DNA of 64,000 nt from Streptacidiphilus albus JL83 (GTDB taxonomy: Bacteria > Actinomycetota > Actinomycetes > Streptomycetales > Streptomycetaceae): contig NZ_JQML01000001.1 in the NCBI RefSeq assembly GCF_000744705.1, positions 3,544,017 through 3,608,016 on the forward strand, given 5' to 3'. The notes below the pieces were generated by a model. It was given only the letters and a program-made list of their open reading frames with translations, made no database searches and was not told the DNA's origin. This document shows positions 17,763 through 25,852 of the stretch, in pieces (position 1 is the stretch's first letter; every line of letters begins with the position of its first letter). The translations under genes were made by a program, and so were the position numbers.

Positions 17763-18506
17763 TCAGGACGCGAGGCCCAGCGCGGCCATCCGCCTGGTGT
17801 GCTGCTCGGTGATCCGGTTGAACATCTTGCCGACCTCGACCAGGTCGAAACCGCGTACCTCGACCCCGCCGATCAGCAGGTTGGACAGCGCGTCGCGCTC
17901 CGCCACGACCCGCTGGGCCTGACTCAGCGCCTCGCCCATCAGCCGCCGGCCCCAGAGCGCCAGCCGGCCGGCGATCCGCGGGTCGGCCTCGATGGCCAGC
18001 CGGACCTTCTCCACCGCGAACTCGGCGTGCCCGGTGTCGGACATCACCCGCAGCACCAGCGCCCGGGTGTCGTCGTCGAGCCGGACCGCGACCTCGCGGT
18101 AGAAGTCCGACGCGATGGCGTCGCCCACATAGGCCTTGACCAGGCTCTCCGGCCAGTCGGCGGGCGCCGTCAGCCGGTGGAACCCGTCCAGCGGCTCGGC
18201 GAAGGGCGTCATCGCGGCGGTGGCGTCCACCCCGGTCTCGACCAGCCGCTCGTGCAGCAGCCGGTAGTGCTGGAACTCGGCGGCGGCCATCCCGGCGAGC
18301 GCGGCCTTGTCGTCCAGCGTCGGCGCGAGCTTCGCGTCCTCGGCCAGCCGCTCGAAGGCGCTGAGCTCGCCGTAGGCGAGGGCGCCGAGCAGGTCGAGGA
18401 CGGCGGCCCGGTACTGCGGATCGGCCGCGCAGCTCTCCCAGTCGCCGATCGAGGGGTGCGCCTCCCCGGCGTTGCGGCTGTCCTTGCGGTCCTGAGGGGT
18501 CTCCAT
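17763..18506 (-). CDS. Ferritin-like-fold protein (MiaE-like)
   Basis: Seen: 247 residues from ATG 18506 with AAGGTG upstream. It is largely helical with carboxylate/His motifs typical of diiron bundles: ALAYGELSAFER, AAAEFQHYRLLHERL (EF-xx-HY), DAIASDFYREVA and MSDTGHAEFAVEK. Known: the actinobacterial family with this layout (Rv3210c type) is classed as ferritin-like or tRNA-hydroxylase-like; the enzymatic role is unproven. Context: divergent from rhlE, as in mycobacteria, which supports the identity. Soluble, no signal peptide. Metal binding is inferred from the E/H spacing only. Confidence 0.85.
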   Translation of the reverse strand: METPQDRKDSRNAGEAHPSIGDWESCAADPQYRAAVLDLLGALAYGELSAFERLAEDAKLAPTLDDKAALAGMAAAEFQHYRLLHERLVETGVDATAAMTPFAEPLDGFHRLTAPADWPESLVKAYVGDAIASDFYREVAVRLDDDTRALVLRVMSDTGHAEFAVEKVRLAIEADPRIAGRLALWGRRLMGEALSQAQRVVAERDALSNLLIGGVEVRGFDLVEVGKMFNRITEQHTRRMAALGLAS

Positions 18507-18971
18507 ACGCGGCACCTTAGTGCTCGGCGACGCCCCGTCCGAAGGGGGGCAAACCCGTCGTGTATCCCGCGTCACGTGTTCGATCATTCGCTTGACGGTA
18601 TGGTGGTAGTGAGGACCGGCGTATGCGCCAGTGGCGCACACCCCCTTTCTCACGCAGACGGATGCCCGGTCGGTGGAACGATCGGCTCCGACCGACCCAG
18701 CCCTTCCGATCCGGGGACGGACCAAGAAGGGCCCGCAGTGGCCGAGCGAGGGCCGCCGCAGACCGCACCTACGCGGTCCCGCGCCGGGCCTCCCATCATT
18801 GGCCTCCCGCTGTGCCGCCCGACCGTGCATGTGATGTGACATGCGACCTCGGAGCCGGCGCGCGGGACGGCCCGCGAGGACGCCGGTTGCGGTCAGCGCC
18901 CCCGGGTACACGCATGTACCGGGTGCCCGGCCGCCCCACGCCCGGCCGCCCACACCGGAAGAGGCATCGCC
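18507..18971. other. Long divergent leader region between the ferritin-like gene and rhlE
   Basis: 465 bp without a credible gene. A TTGACG word lies at 18592-18597, but no matching -10 box was found at 16-18 bp. The last 130 bp before rhlE are open in the rhlE frame back to a TGA at 18837 without any ATG, GTG or TTG. A long rhlE leader is likely; leaders of DEAD-box helicase genes are often autoregulatory, which I cannot show here. Confidence 0.55.
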
Positions 18972-21287
18972 CTGACTACGTTTCGAGACCTCGGGATTCT
19001 GTCCGAGACCGCAGAGGCCCTTGAGGCCGTTGGCATCACCAGTCCGTTCCCGATCCAGGAGATGACCCTCCCCGTGGCCCTCAGCGGCCACGACGTCATC
19101 GGCCAGGCCAAGACGGGCACCGGCAAGACCCTGGGCTTCGGCCTTCCCATCATCGACCGGGTGCGGGTGTCGGCCGACGTCGACGCCGGCCGCTGCACCG
19201 CGGCGGAGCTCACCACCGGACCGCAGGCGCTGGTCGTGGTACCGACCCGCGAGCTGTGCACCCAGGTCACCAACGACCTGCAGACGGCCGGCAAGGTCCG
19301 CAATGTCCGCGTCCTCGCCATCTACGGCGGCCGCGCGTACGAGCCGCAGGTCGAGGCGCTGCAGCAGGGCGTCGACGTGGTCGTCGGCACCCCCGGCCGA
19401 CTGCTCGACCTGGCCCGGCAGCACAAGCTCGACCTCTCCTCGGTCCGCATCCTGGTGCTGGACGAGGCGGACGAGATGCTCGACCTCGGCTTCCTGCCGG
19501 ACGTCGAGAAGATCATGACCATGCTGCCGACCAGGCGCCAGGCCATGCTGTTCTCGGCCACCATGCCGGGCCAGGTCATCAGCCTCGCCCGCCGCTACAT
19601 GACCCAGCCGACCCACATCCGGGCCACCGCCCCGGACGACACCGGCGCGACCGTCGCCGCCGTCAAGCAGTTCGCCTTCCGGGCGCACTCGATGGACAAG
19701 GTGGAGACGGTCTCCCGGATCCTCCAGGCCGAGGGCCGCAGCCTGGCGATGATCTTCTGCCGGACCAAGCGCACCGCCGCCGACGTCTCCGACCAGCTGA
19801 CCCAGCGCGGCTTCGCGGCCGGGGCGGTCCACGGCGACCTCGGCCAGGGCGCCCGCGAGCAGGCGCTGCGCGCCTTCCGCAACGGCAAGGTCGACGTCCT
19901 GGTCTGCACCGACGTCGCCGCCCGCGGCATCGACGTCGAGGGTGTGACCCACGTCATCAACTACCAGTGCCCCGAGGACGAGAAGACCTACCTGCACCGC
20001 ATCGGCCGCACCGGCCGCGCGGGCGCCTCCGGCACCGCCGTCACCCTGGTCGACTGGGACGACGTCCCGCGCTGGGGCCTGATCAACAAGGCCCTGGACC
20101 TGGGCCTGGCGGACCCGGAGGAGACCTACTCCACCTCGCCGCACCTCTTCGAGCTGCTGAACATCGCTCCCGGAACCAAGGGCGTGCTGCCGCGCGCCGA
20201 CCGCACCCGTGCGGGCCTGGGCGCCGAGCAGATCGAGGACCTGGGCGAGCCCGGCGGACGCGGCCGTCCGGCCGCGCGCGGCGAGAGCCGGGACGGCGGC
20301 CGGGGCGCGGGACGCGGCGAGAGCCGTCGTCCGGCCGCAGCGGTCGAGGCCCCGGCGGCCCCGGCGGAGGAGCGTCCGCGCCGCGAGCGGCAGCGCCGCC
20401 GCACCCGTGGAGCGGGCGCGGCCGAGGCGGTCGTCGAGGCGACGGTCGTCGAGACCGCGGTCGTCGAGGCCGCAGCGGCCGGGACCGGGGTCGTCGAGAC
20501 CCCGGTGGTCGAGGCCCCGCCGGTCGAGTCGGCCGAGGAGGCGGCCCCGCGCCGCCGTCGCCGCAGCAGCGCCAAGCCGGTCGAGGCGGCGGAGCCGGTC
20601 GAGGCCGTGGTCGCCGAGACCCCCGTGGTCGCCGAGACCCCCGCGGTCGAGGCCGAGCCCGAGGCCGCCGCGCCGCGCCGTCGTCGTCGCAGCACCAAGG
20701 CGGCCGAGGCGGTGGACGCCGTCGAGGCTCCGGCCGCCGAGATCGCCCCGGCCGCCGCGATCGCGGAGGCGGTCGCCGAGGCGGTCGCCGAGGACGAGGC
20801 GCCCGCGCCGCGCCGTCGCCGCCGCAGCGCCGCGAAGCCGGTCGGGGCGACCGACGCCGAGGCCGTGGTCGAGGCCGCCGAGGCGGTCGTCGAGGCGGAG
20901 GCCGTCGTGGCCGAGGCCGAGACCCCCGCGCCGCGGCGTCGCCGTCGCAGCACCCGGGCGAGCGAGGCGCCGGCCGAGACCGAGACCGTGGTCGCGACTG
21001 TCGAGCCGGTGGCCGAGGTCCAGGACGAGGCTCCGGTCCAGCGCCGTCGGCGCCGGGCGGCGCGCCCCGAGGGCGCGGCCGAGGCCGTCGCCCCCGCCGC
21101 TGCACCCACCCCGGCCGAGGTCCCCGCGCCGCGCCGTCGGCGTGCGCCCGAGGCCAAGGTGCCGGCGGCTTCGTCGGCGCCGGCCGCCGAGGAGGCCGTG
21201 GCCGCCCCGCGCCGGATGCGCCGCAGCGAGCGGCTGGCCGCCGCCGCGGCCTCGACGCCGGCCTCCGAGCGGATGCCGCGCCGCTAG
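18972..21287 (+). CDS. rhlE: DEAD-box ATP-dependent RNA helicase RhlE with long basic/acidic repeat tail, CTG start
   Basis: Seen: 771 residues if started at CTG 18972 (GGAAGAGG lies 6-8 bases upstream). The frame has no ATG, GTG or TTG between the upstream stop at 18837 and ATG 19062. Starting at 19062 would delete the Q motif (GITSPFPIQ, residues 21-29), so CTG is preferred. Motifs: AKTGTGKT, PTRELCTQV, TPGRLLD, DEAD in LDEADEMLDLGF, SAT in FSATMP, VLVCTDVAARGID, RIGRTGRAG. From about residue 390 the protein is low complexity: seven blocks like PRRRRRS at residues 526, 568, 613, 654, 690, 720 and 746, separated by Glu/Val/Ala-rich spacers. Known: RhlE-type helicases remodel structured RNA in ribosome assembly and mRNA decay; Arg-rich tails bind RNA. 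Closed by a terminator at 21312. Confidence 0.9.
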   Translation: MTTFRDLGILSETAEALEAVGITSPFPIQEMTLPVALSGHDVIGQAKTGTGKTLGFGLPIIDRVRVSADVDAGRCTAAELTTGPQALVVVPTRELCTQVTNDLQTAGKVRNVRVLAIYGGRAYEPQVEALQQGVDVVVGTPGRLLDLARQHKLDLSSVRILVLDEADEMLDLGFLPDVEKIMTMLPTRRQAMLFSATMPGQVISLARRYMTQPTHIRATAPDDTGATVAAVKQFAFRAHSMDKVETVSRILQAEGRSLAMIFCRTKRTAADVSDQLTQRGFAAGAVHGDLGQGAREQALRAFRNGKVDVLVCTDVAARGIDVEGVTHVINYQCPEDEKTYLHRIGRTGRAGASGTAVTLVDWDDVPRWGLINKALDLGLADPEETYSTSPHLFELLNIAPGTKGVLPRADRTRAGLGAEQIEDLGEPGGRGRPAARGESRDGGRGAGRGESRRPAAAVEAPAAPAEERPRRERQRRRTRGAGAAEAVVEATVVETAVVEAAAAGTGVVETPVVEAPPVESAEEAAPRRRRRSSAKPVEAAEPVEAVVAETPVVAETPAVEAEPEAAAPRRRRRSTKAAEAVDAVEAPAAEIAPAAAIAEAVAEAVAEDEAPAPRRRRRSAAKPVGATDAEAVVEAAEAVVEAEAVVAEAETPAPRRRRRSTRASEAPAETETVVATVEPVAEVQDEAPVQRRRRRAARPEGAAEAVAPAAAPTPAEVPAPRRRRAPEAKVPAASSAPAAEEAVAAPRRMRRSERLAAAAASTPASERMPRR
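20547..21227 (+). repeat. Repeat-coded RhlE tail: seven Arg-rich blocks
   Basis: In-frame recurrence of a 21-24 bp element coding PRRRRRS or variants, with spacings of 42, 45, 41, 36, 30 and 26 residues. The blocks degenerate towards the C-terminus (QRRRRRA, PRRRRA, PRRMRRS). Confidence 0.85.
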
Positions 21288-21311
21288 GCGCAGCAGGCAG
21301 TACCGCGACAC

Positions 21312-21352
21312 CCGGTGGCGGGGTCGGGCTTCGGGCCCAGCCCCGCCACCGG
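21312..21352 (+). terminator. Terminator after rhlE
   Basis: 12-bp arms CCGGTGGCGGGG (21312-21323) and CCCCGCCACCGG (21341-21352), with additional partial pairing in the loop. Confidence 0.82.
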
Positions 21353-21425
21353 CGCGTTCACCGGCAGCGCGTTCACCGGCAGCGCGGCGACCGGCCGCCG
21401 CCGTCCCGCCGTCATCCGGGTTGGC

Positions 21426-21431
21426 TACGCT
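21426..21431 (+). promoter_or_regulatory. -10 box of probable leaderless promoter
   Basis: TACGCT 7 bases before ATG 21439; no ribosome site precedes the ATG. Confidence 0.5.
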
Positions 21432-21438
21432 CGCCCCC

Positions 21439-22326
21439 ATGAGCACGCCACCCTTCCTCACCCTGCCCGCCTCGGCCCGGAGCGTCCGGCTGACCACCGG
21501 ACGCGGGGAGTTCGCCGCCCTGCACGCCCGGCCGACGGGCCGAACCCTCGGCACCGCGCTGCTGGTGCCCGGGTTCACCGGGAGCAAGGAGGACTTCATC
21601 GCCCTGCTGGAGCCGCTGGCGGCGGCCGGCTTCGAGGTGGTCGCGGTGGACCAGCGCGGCCAGCACGAGACCGGCGGCCCGGACGACGAGGCGGCCTACT
21701 CCCTGGCGGAGCTCGCCCGGGACCTGTCGGCGGTCACCGAGGCGGTCACCGCAGCGGCGGGCGCCGAGGGCCCGGTGCACCTGCTCGGCCACTCCTTCGG
21801 CGGCTATGTCGTCCGTGAGGCCCTGCTGCACGCCGCCGCCGGCGACGAACCGCTGCCCTGGCGCTCGCTGACGCTGATGGGCACCGGTCCGGGCCCGGTC
21901 GGCACGGACGAGGCCGAGCGCGCCGAGCTGCTGGTCTCGGTGCTGCCGCCGGTGATGGAGCTGGAGGCGATCTGGCAGGTGATGCAGGAGATGGACGCCG
22001 CCGCCGGGAGCGCACCGGTGCGGGACCCGGAGGTGGCGGACTTCCTGCACCGGCGCTGGCTGGCCAATGTCCCGGCGGCGCTGCGGGTGACCGGTCGGCA
22101 ACTGGTGGTCGAGCCCGACCGGGTGGCCGAGCTGGCCGCCGTGAAGCTGCCCAAGCTGGTGCTCTCCGGCGAGCGCGACTACGCCTGGCCGGTGCCGGAA
22201 CAGGCCGGGATGGCCGAGCGGCTGGAGGCCCGCCAGGTGACGGTGGCCGGTGCCGGACACTCCCCCAATGCCGAGCGGCCCGAGGAGACGGCGGCGGAAC
22301 TGGTCCGCTTCTGGGGTTCCTGCTGA
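21439..22326 (+). CDS. Alpha/beta-fold hydrolase (second)
   Basis: Seen: 295 residues from ATG 21439. Oxyanion segment LLVPGFTGSKEDF, VDQRGQHET (an unusual D-Q-R-G-Q-H element after strand 4), nucleophile elbow GHSFGG, acid in SGERDYAWP and histidine in GAGHSPN: a complete Ser-Asp-His set. There is no signal peptide. Known: the superfamily includes esterases, dehalogenases and C-C hydrolases; the GERDYAWP ending is common in actinobacterial uncharacterised members. Context: monocistronic, behind the rhlE terminator and with its own leaderless-type promoter. The substrate cannot be predicted. Confidence 0.88.
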   Translation: MSTPPFLTLPASARSVRLTTGRGEFAALHARPTGRTLGTALLVPGFTGSKEDFIALLEPLAAAGFEVVAVDQRGQHETGGPDDEAAYSLAELARDLSAVTEAVTAAAGAEGPVHLLGHSFGGYVVREALLHAAAGDEPLPWRSLTLMGTGPGPVGTDEAERAELLVSVLPPVMELEAIWQVMQEMDAAAGSAPVRDPEVADFLHRRWLANVPAALRVTGRQLVVEPDRVAELAAVKLPKLVLSGERDYAWPVPEQAGMAERLEARQVTVAGAGHSPNAERPEETAAELVRFWGSC

Positions 22327-22653
22327 GATTCCGGCCGGGGCTGTCAGCGGCTCGGTGACAAACGCTCAGACTCCGCCTGGAACCCGTCAGTTTCACGGAA
22401 CCGAGGCGACAATAATCGTTAGCTTCGGTAATGTTCTCGGCGTCGGTATCCCTCTGCCCGGCACTCTCGTTCATCAGCGTGCACACCGTGCGCTCCCCTC
22501 GACCTTCAGGGCGCCCCGATACCCAGGTTTAACCATCGGGCAATGCCGACGAAGCGGCGCCACCGCAGAGTGGGCTGAGGAGTGGAGGAGCCCGCACGGG
22601 TGTGACGCCCTGCACCGCCCACTCCTCGCAAGAGGTCAGGAAGGGAGAGGCCC
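22327..22653. other. Intergenic region upstream of a 47-residue gene
   Basis: 327 bp with no gene. It contains relatively AT-rich patches (about 22410-22440 and 22525-22540) that probably hold the promoter of the small gene downstream. Two GGAACC words (about 22380 and 22396) do not have a CGTT at the spacing of ECF promoters. Confidence 0.5.
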
Positions 22654-22797
22654 ATGCGTTTCGAGGTCATGCGCCTGGACGCCGACGGCAACACCACGGA
22701 CCCGCTCATCGCCGACGCCGAGACCGTGCGAGCCATGGTCGAGGACGCGGCGCTCACCGGCGAACGTCTCTACATCCGTCCCTACGAGGCGTCCTGA
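22654..22797 (+). CDS. Conserved-looking 47-residue protein, unknown function
   Basis: Seen: 47 codons from ATG 22654 behind a strong AAGGGAGAGG. The start MRFEVMRLDADGNTTDPL and end RLYIRPYEAS are compact, acidic and without a membrane segment, with clean third-position GC bias. A long inverted-repeat terminator follows 28 bp after the stop, so this is a self-contained transcription unit. I recall proteins of this size and start in many Streptomyces genomes but no assigned function. Possible small regulator or adaptor. Confidence 0.82.
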   Translation: MRFEVMRLDADGNTTDPLIADAETVRAMVEDAALTGERLYIRPYEAS

Positions 22798-22825
22798 CGC
22801 CCGTCCGGGACCCATGAACACCACC

Positions 22826-22867
22826 GGGCGGCGGTGGGGAGGAGCAGCATCCTCCCCGCCGCCGCCC
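22826..22867 (+). terminator. Long-stem terminator after the 47-residue gene
   Basis: 18-bp stem (22826-22843 with 22850-22867) with one G-T pair and a 6-base loop. Confidence 0.88.
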
Positions 22868-22973
22868 ACTGCCGTTCCGGGCCGCCCCGGCTCCCCTCCG
22901 CGTCCGCCCCGGTCTCCTCCGGACGGGTGATCGTCCTTGACGAGGGGGTTGAGAGGGAGGAGCGTAGACCTCT

Positions 22974-23612
22974 ATGAGGGGCGAGCCCAGTTGCCCGAGG
23001 TGCGGGGGCCGTGTCCGCGCCCCGGGGCTGTTCACCGACACGTGGCAGTGCGACGTGCACGGCACGGTCCATCCGCTGCAACCCGTCGTCCCGCCCAGCG
23101 TGCAGGCGCTCGGCGTCGCGGTGGCGCGGGCCGAGGTCCCGGTCTGGATGCCCTGGCCGCTCCCGGTCGGCTGGCTGTTCACCGGCATCGCCCACGCGGG
23201 GGACGACGTCTCCGGCGCCCGGGCGACCGCGCTCGCCTGCTCCGGCCCGGGACCGCTCGGCGGTCCGGGTGAACTGATCCTGGTCGCCGAGGAGTTGGGA
23301 GTCGGTCTGGGGGCCCGCTTCGCCGGCCTCAGCGGCTCCGACCCGGGCGACTCGATCGACGTCGACCGGCCCCCGCACGCCAAGGTCCACGCCAGCGGGC
23401 GCCCCACCGCGCTCTGGCACGTCTCGGACGTCCCGGACGACCGGGCGGTCTTCGTGGGCGAGGCGCGCGGGCTGTGGCTGTGGGCCATCCTCTGGCCGGA
23501 GAGCTCCGGACTGCTGCTCTACGACGAGCTGGTCCTCACCGACCTGCGGGACGCCGGGGCCGAGCTGGACCTGATCCCCTGCGGCGCGCTCTCCCCCCGG
23601 CTGATCGGCTGA
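22974..23612 (+). CDS. Zinc-ribbon protein of the Streptomyces DUF6758 type
   Basis: Seen: 212 residues from ATG 22974, GGAGGAG about 15 bases upstream. The N-terminus has CPRC and CDVH within the first 30 residues, a likely zinc ribbon. The body includes PVWMPWPLPVGWLFTG, GPLGGPGELILVAEELGVGLG and the ending LDLIPCGALSPRLIG. I recognise this arrangement from a conserved Streptomyces family that I recall as DUF6758. No catalytic motif or membrane segment is convincing. Context: 88 bp before the PHP-domain gene on the same strand, which has its own -10 box. Function unknown. Confidence 0.82.
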   Translation: MRGEPSCPRCGGRVRAPGLFTDTWQCDVHGTVHPLQPVVPPSVQALGVAVARAEVPVWMPWPLPVGWLFTGIAHAGDDVSGARATALACSGPGPLGGPGELILVAEELGVGLGARFAGLSGSDPGDSIDVDRPPHAKVHASGRPTALWHVSDVPDDRAVFVGEARGLWLWAILWPESSGLLLYDELVLTDLRDAGAELDLIPCGALSPRLIG

Positions 23613-23699
23613 CCTGCTGGTCCGCGGACCCCTCGGCCGCTCTCCCGGGCCCGGTACTACGCTGCGGGGAGCAACCCCTCGGCCCCAGGAGTCCCGCCC

Positions 23700-24566
23700 G
23701 TGCGCATCGACCTGCACACCCACAGTTCCGCCTCGGACGGCACCGACAGCCCGGCCGAACTGGTCCGCAACGCCGTGGCGGCCGGACTGGACGTGGTCGC
23801 GCTGACCGACCACGACGGCGTCGGCGGCCATCCGGAGGCGCTGGCCGAGCTGGCCTCCCCGGAGCTCCGCGGCAGCGGGCTGACCCTGGTCACCGGGGCC
23901 GAGCTGTCCTGCGTCGTCGGGGACGTCTCGATGCACCTGCTGGCCTATCTGTTCGACCCGGCCGAGCCGGAGTTCGCCCGGGAGCGGGAGCTGGTGCGCA
24001 CCGACCGGTTCCGCCGGGCCGAGGCCATGGTCGGGCGCTGCCGGGAGCTGGGCGCGCCGATCACCTGGGAGCAGGTGCAGCGGATCGCCGGCAGCGGCGT
24101 CGTCGGCCGGCCGCATGTCGCCAGCGCGCTGGTGGAGGCCGGCATCGTGCCCGACGTCGACGCCGCGTTCACCGCGGACTGGCTGGCCAACGGCGGGCGG
24201 GCGGACGTGCGGAAGCACGAGTTCGACCCGTTCGAGGCGGTCCGGTTGGTGCGGGCGGCCGGCGGCGTCCCGGTCTTCGCCCACCCCGCCGCGGTGAAGC
24301 GCGGCCGCACGGTCTCCGAGCAGGTGATCGCGGACCTGACGGCGGCGGGGCTGGGCGGCATCGAGGTCGACCACACCGACCACGACCCGGAGACCCGGGT
24401 CCGGCTCCGGGGACTGGCCGCCGACCTGGGGATCCTGACCACCGGTTCCAGCGACTACCACGGCAGCCGGAAGAGCGTCCGGCTCGGCGCGAACACCACC
24501 GCGCCGGAGGTCTACGAGGCGCTGGTGGCCCAGGCGACCGGGGCGGAACCGCAGCGCGCCGGGTGA
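23700..24566 (+). CDS. PHP-domain phosphoesterase (RNase AM / 3',5'-nucleoside bisphosphate phosphatase type)
   Basis: Seen: 288 residues from GTG 23700 with CCAGGAG upstream. Metal ligands of the PHP fold are all present: DLHTHS (residues 4-9), LTDHDG, GAELSC, RPHVA, FAHPA, and DHTDHDP followed by SSDYHG. Known: short PHP proteins of the TrpH/YciV family hydrolyse 3'-phosphoadenosine 5'-phosphate or trim RNA 5' ends using two or three metal ions. The length fits that subfamily rather than DNA polymerase PHP domains. A TACGCT -10 box at 23658-23663 gives a leader of about 35 bases. Cytoplasmic. Confidence 0.92.
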   Translation: MRIDLHTHSSASDGTDSPAELVRNAVAAGLDVVALTDHDGVGGHPEALAELASPELRGSGLTLVTGAELSCVVGDVSMHLLAYLFDPAEPEFARERELVRTDRFRRAEAMVGRCRELGAPITWEQVQRIAGSGVVGRPHVASALVEAGIVPDVDAAFTADWLANGGRADVRKHEFDPFEAVRLVRAAGGVPVFAHPAAVKRGRTVSEQVIADLTAAGLGGIEVDHTDHDPETRVRLRGLAADLGILTTGSSDYHGSRKSVRLGANTTAPEVYEALVAQATGAEPQRAG

Positions 24567-24636
24567 TCGACGGGTGATCGTCCCGGCCCGTCCTTCACCC
24601 CGTCACCACAGATCTCCCCTTTAAACCTTACTTACT

Positions 24637-24642
24637 GATAAT
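24637..24642 (+). promoter_or_regulatory. Candidate -10 element in an AT-rich island
   Basis: GATAAT within a 30-bp AT-rich patch (24620-24645), 68 bp before the next start. No -35 match is visible, so this is only a candidate. Confidence 0.3.
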
Positions 24643-24709
24643 CTCTGCCGACTTCGGCGGGGGAACTCCGCCGCTGAGCAGGTATCAGTTCACAGATGGG
24701 GTGGGGCAC

Positions 24710-25162
24710 ATGGCCATTCGTCGGGCCAAGCAGAAGCAGCAGGTCATTGAGAAGCTCTCGCAGATCGCTCCCCCCGGGGAGACCTTCCTGACGACCGTGC
24801 ACGTGGAGACCGGCCCCAGCCCCTGGCTGAACGCCCTCTTCGACGAGATCCCCGTGGTCGGCTTCGTGGTCGCGCTCACCCGGAAGCTCTACTTCCTGAC
24901 CCTCACCAACAGCTCGATAGTGGTGAACAGCGCCAGCCGCTTCACCAACCGCCCCGGCGACGTCGTGGCGGTCTTCCCGCGCGACCAGTTCCCGGTCAGC
25001 AACGTCAACCGGGCCAAGGTCTGGAGCAAGCTCTACGTCCAGTTCCCCGGCAACCCCAAGCCGACCCGGCTGAACGTGCACTTCTACTGGCACGGCGAGT
25101 TCGACCAGCTGATCGCCGCCACCCAGCAGAACCAGCCCGCCATGAGCCAGAACCAGTTCTGA
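24710..25162 (+). CDS. Hypothetical 150-residue protein, possibly PH-like
   Basis: Seen: 150 residues. ATG 24710 follows GGGGTGGGG; a GTG at 24701 is in frame but would sit inside that purine run. The N-terminus is basic (AIRRAKQKQQ), then a beta-rich centre with a hydrophobic LYFLTLTNSSIVV stretch and a FPRDQFPVSNVNRAKVWSKL segment, and a Gln-rich tail. The strand pattern resembles bacterial PH-like domains that read out membrane or protein ligands, but no signature proves this. Context: own AT-rich promoter region, convergent with the SUFU-domain gene. Function unknown. Confidence 0.75.
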   Translation: MAIRRAKQKQQVIEKLSQIAPPGETFLTTVHVETGPSPWLNALFDEIPVVGFVVALTRKLYFLTLTNSSIVVNSASRFTNRPGDVVAVFPRDQFPVSNVNRAKVWSKLYVQFPGNPKPTRLNVHFYWHGEFDQLIAATQQNQPAMSQNQF

Positions 25163-25163
25163 C

Positions 25164-25180
25164 CGCAGGTCCGACCTGCG
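25164..25180. terminator. Small bidirectional hairpin
   Basis: CGCAGGT-ccg-ACCTGCG directly after the stop at 25162 and before the convergent gene's stop at 25196. Confidence 0.5.
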
Positions 25181-25195
25181 CGAACCGGACGCCGT

Positions 25196-25780
25196 CTAGT
25201 CCAGCGGGACGCCGCGGCGCTCCGGATCGCGCAGGTCGGTTCCGTGCCGGAGCCAGCGCTCCTGGAGCTCCGCCGCGCCGTGCACCCGCTTGTGGGCGGC
25301 CTCGTTCGGGGTCATCGGCAGCAGCGGCAGGAAGCGCACCGGCTCGGCCGGCTCCGGGAGTTCCAGGTCGGGCACCAGCCCGCCCGGCTCGGCCACCAGG
25401 AAGCCGGTGAACGGCGCGCCGGTCCAGAGCGGCCCACCCAGGTCCAGCGAGGCGCCGGGCGCCACCACCAGGCCCTCGACCTGCGGCGAAGCGCCGAGGG
25501 TGGCCAGCGGGCGGAGGACCTCGTCCCGGCCGCCGCGCACCGTCAGCACCAGCTCGGCGCGCGGCCCGCGCAGCGGGTCGGCGACGACGACGGTGGGATC
25601 GGCCATCGGGGCGGCGGACATGCCGAGGGTGGCGTAGCGGACCAGCCCGTCGGCGGTCGGGAAGCGCAGCACCTCGATCCGGTCGGCGCCGAGGAAGGTC
25701 ACGGCGGCGCGGCTGTCCGGCTCACCGAAGGTGCTGATCAGCCGGGCTTCGACGGCGGCGAGGACTTCATCCTGGGGCAT
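25196..25780 (-). CDS. Suppressor-of-fused (SUFU) domain protein
   Basis: Seen: 194 residues from ATG 25780. Features recalled from bacterial SUFU proteins: VTFLGADRIEVLRF, RYATLGMSA, GPRAELVLTVRGG, PFTGFLVAEPGG, and the C-terminal LPLLPMTPNEAAHKRVHGA. No signal peptide. Known: SUFU is named after a eukaryotic signalling protein; bacterial copies are widespread in Streptomyces, often near polymorphic toxin or immunity genes, and some act as immunity proteins. Here no toxin gene is adjacent, so a housekeeping role is as likely. A TAGGGT box 8 bases before the ATG and no ribosome site suggest a leaderless transcript. Confidence 0.88.
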   Translation of the reverse strand: MPQDEVLAAVEARLISTFGEPDSRAAVTFLGADRIEVLRFPTADGLVRYATLGMSAAPMADPTVVVADPLRGPRAELVLTVRGGRDEVLRPLATLGASPQVEGLVVAPGASLDLGGPLWTGAPFTGFLVAEPGGLVPDLELPEPAEPVRFLPLLPMTPNEAAHKRVHGAAELQERWLRHGTDLRDPERRGVPLD

Positions 25781-25788
25781 GGTCCACC

Positions 25789-25794
25789 ACCCTA
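25789..25794 (-). promoter_or_regulatory. -10 box of probable leaderless promoter (SUFU gene)
   Basis: TAGGGT on the minus strand, 8 bases before the ATG. Confidence 0.5.
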
Positions 25795-25852
25795 CCGACG
25801 GGTCGGCGGGGATGCCGGGGCAGGCGGACGTCGGGGCAGGCGGGACGTCGGC

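Noticed and set aside
17763-21599. Continuous minus-strand frame running from the ferritin-like gene through rhlE
   Set aside because: Only the first 744 bp encode a real protein. The rest mirrors rhlE and has low-complexity composition.
22380-22425. GGAACC words followed by CGTT upstream of the 47-residue gene as an ECF promoter
   Set aside because: The nearest pair has only about 14 bases between GGAACC and CGTT, shorter than the ECF spacing seen upstream of sigE.
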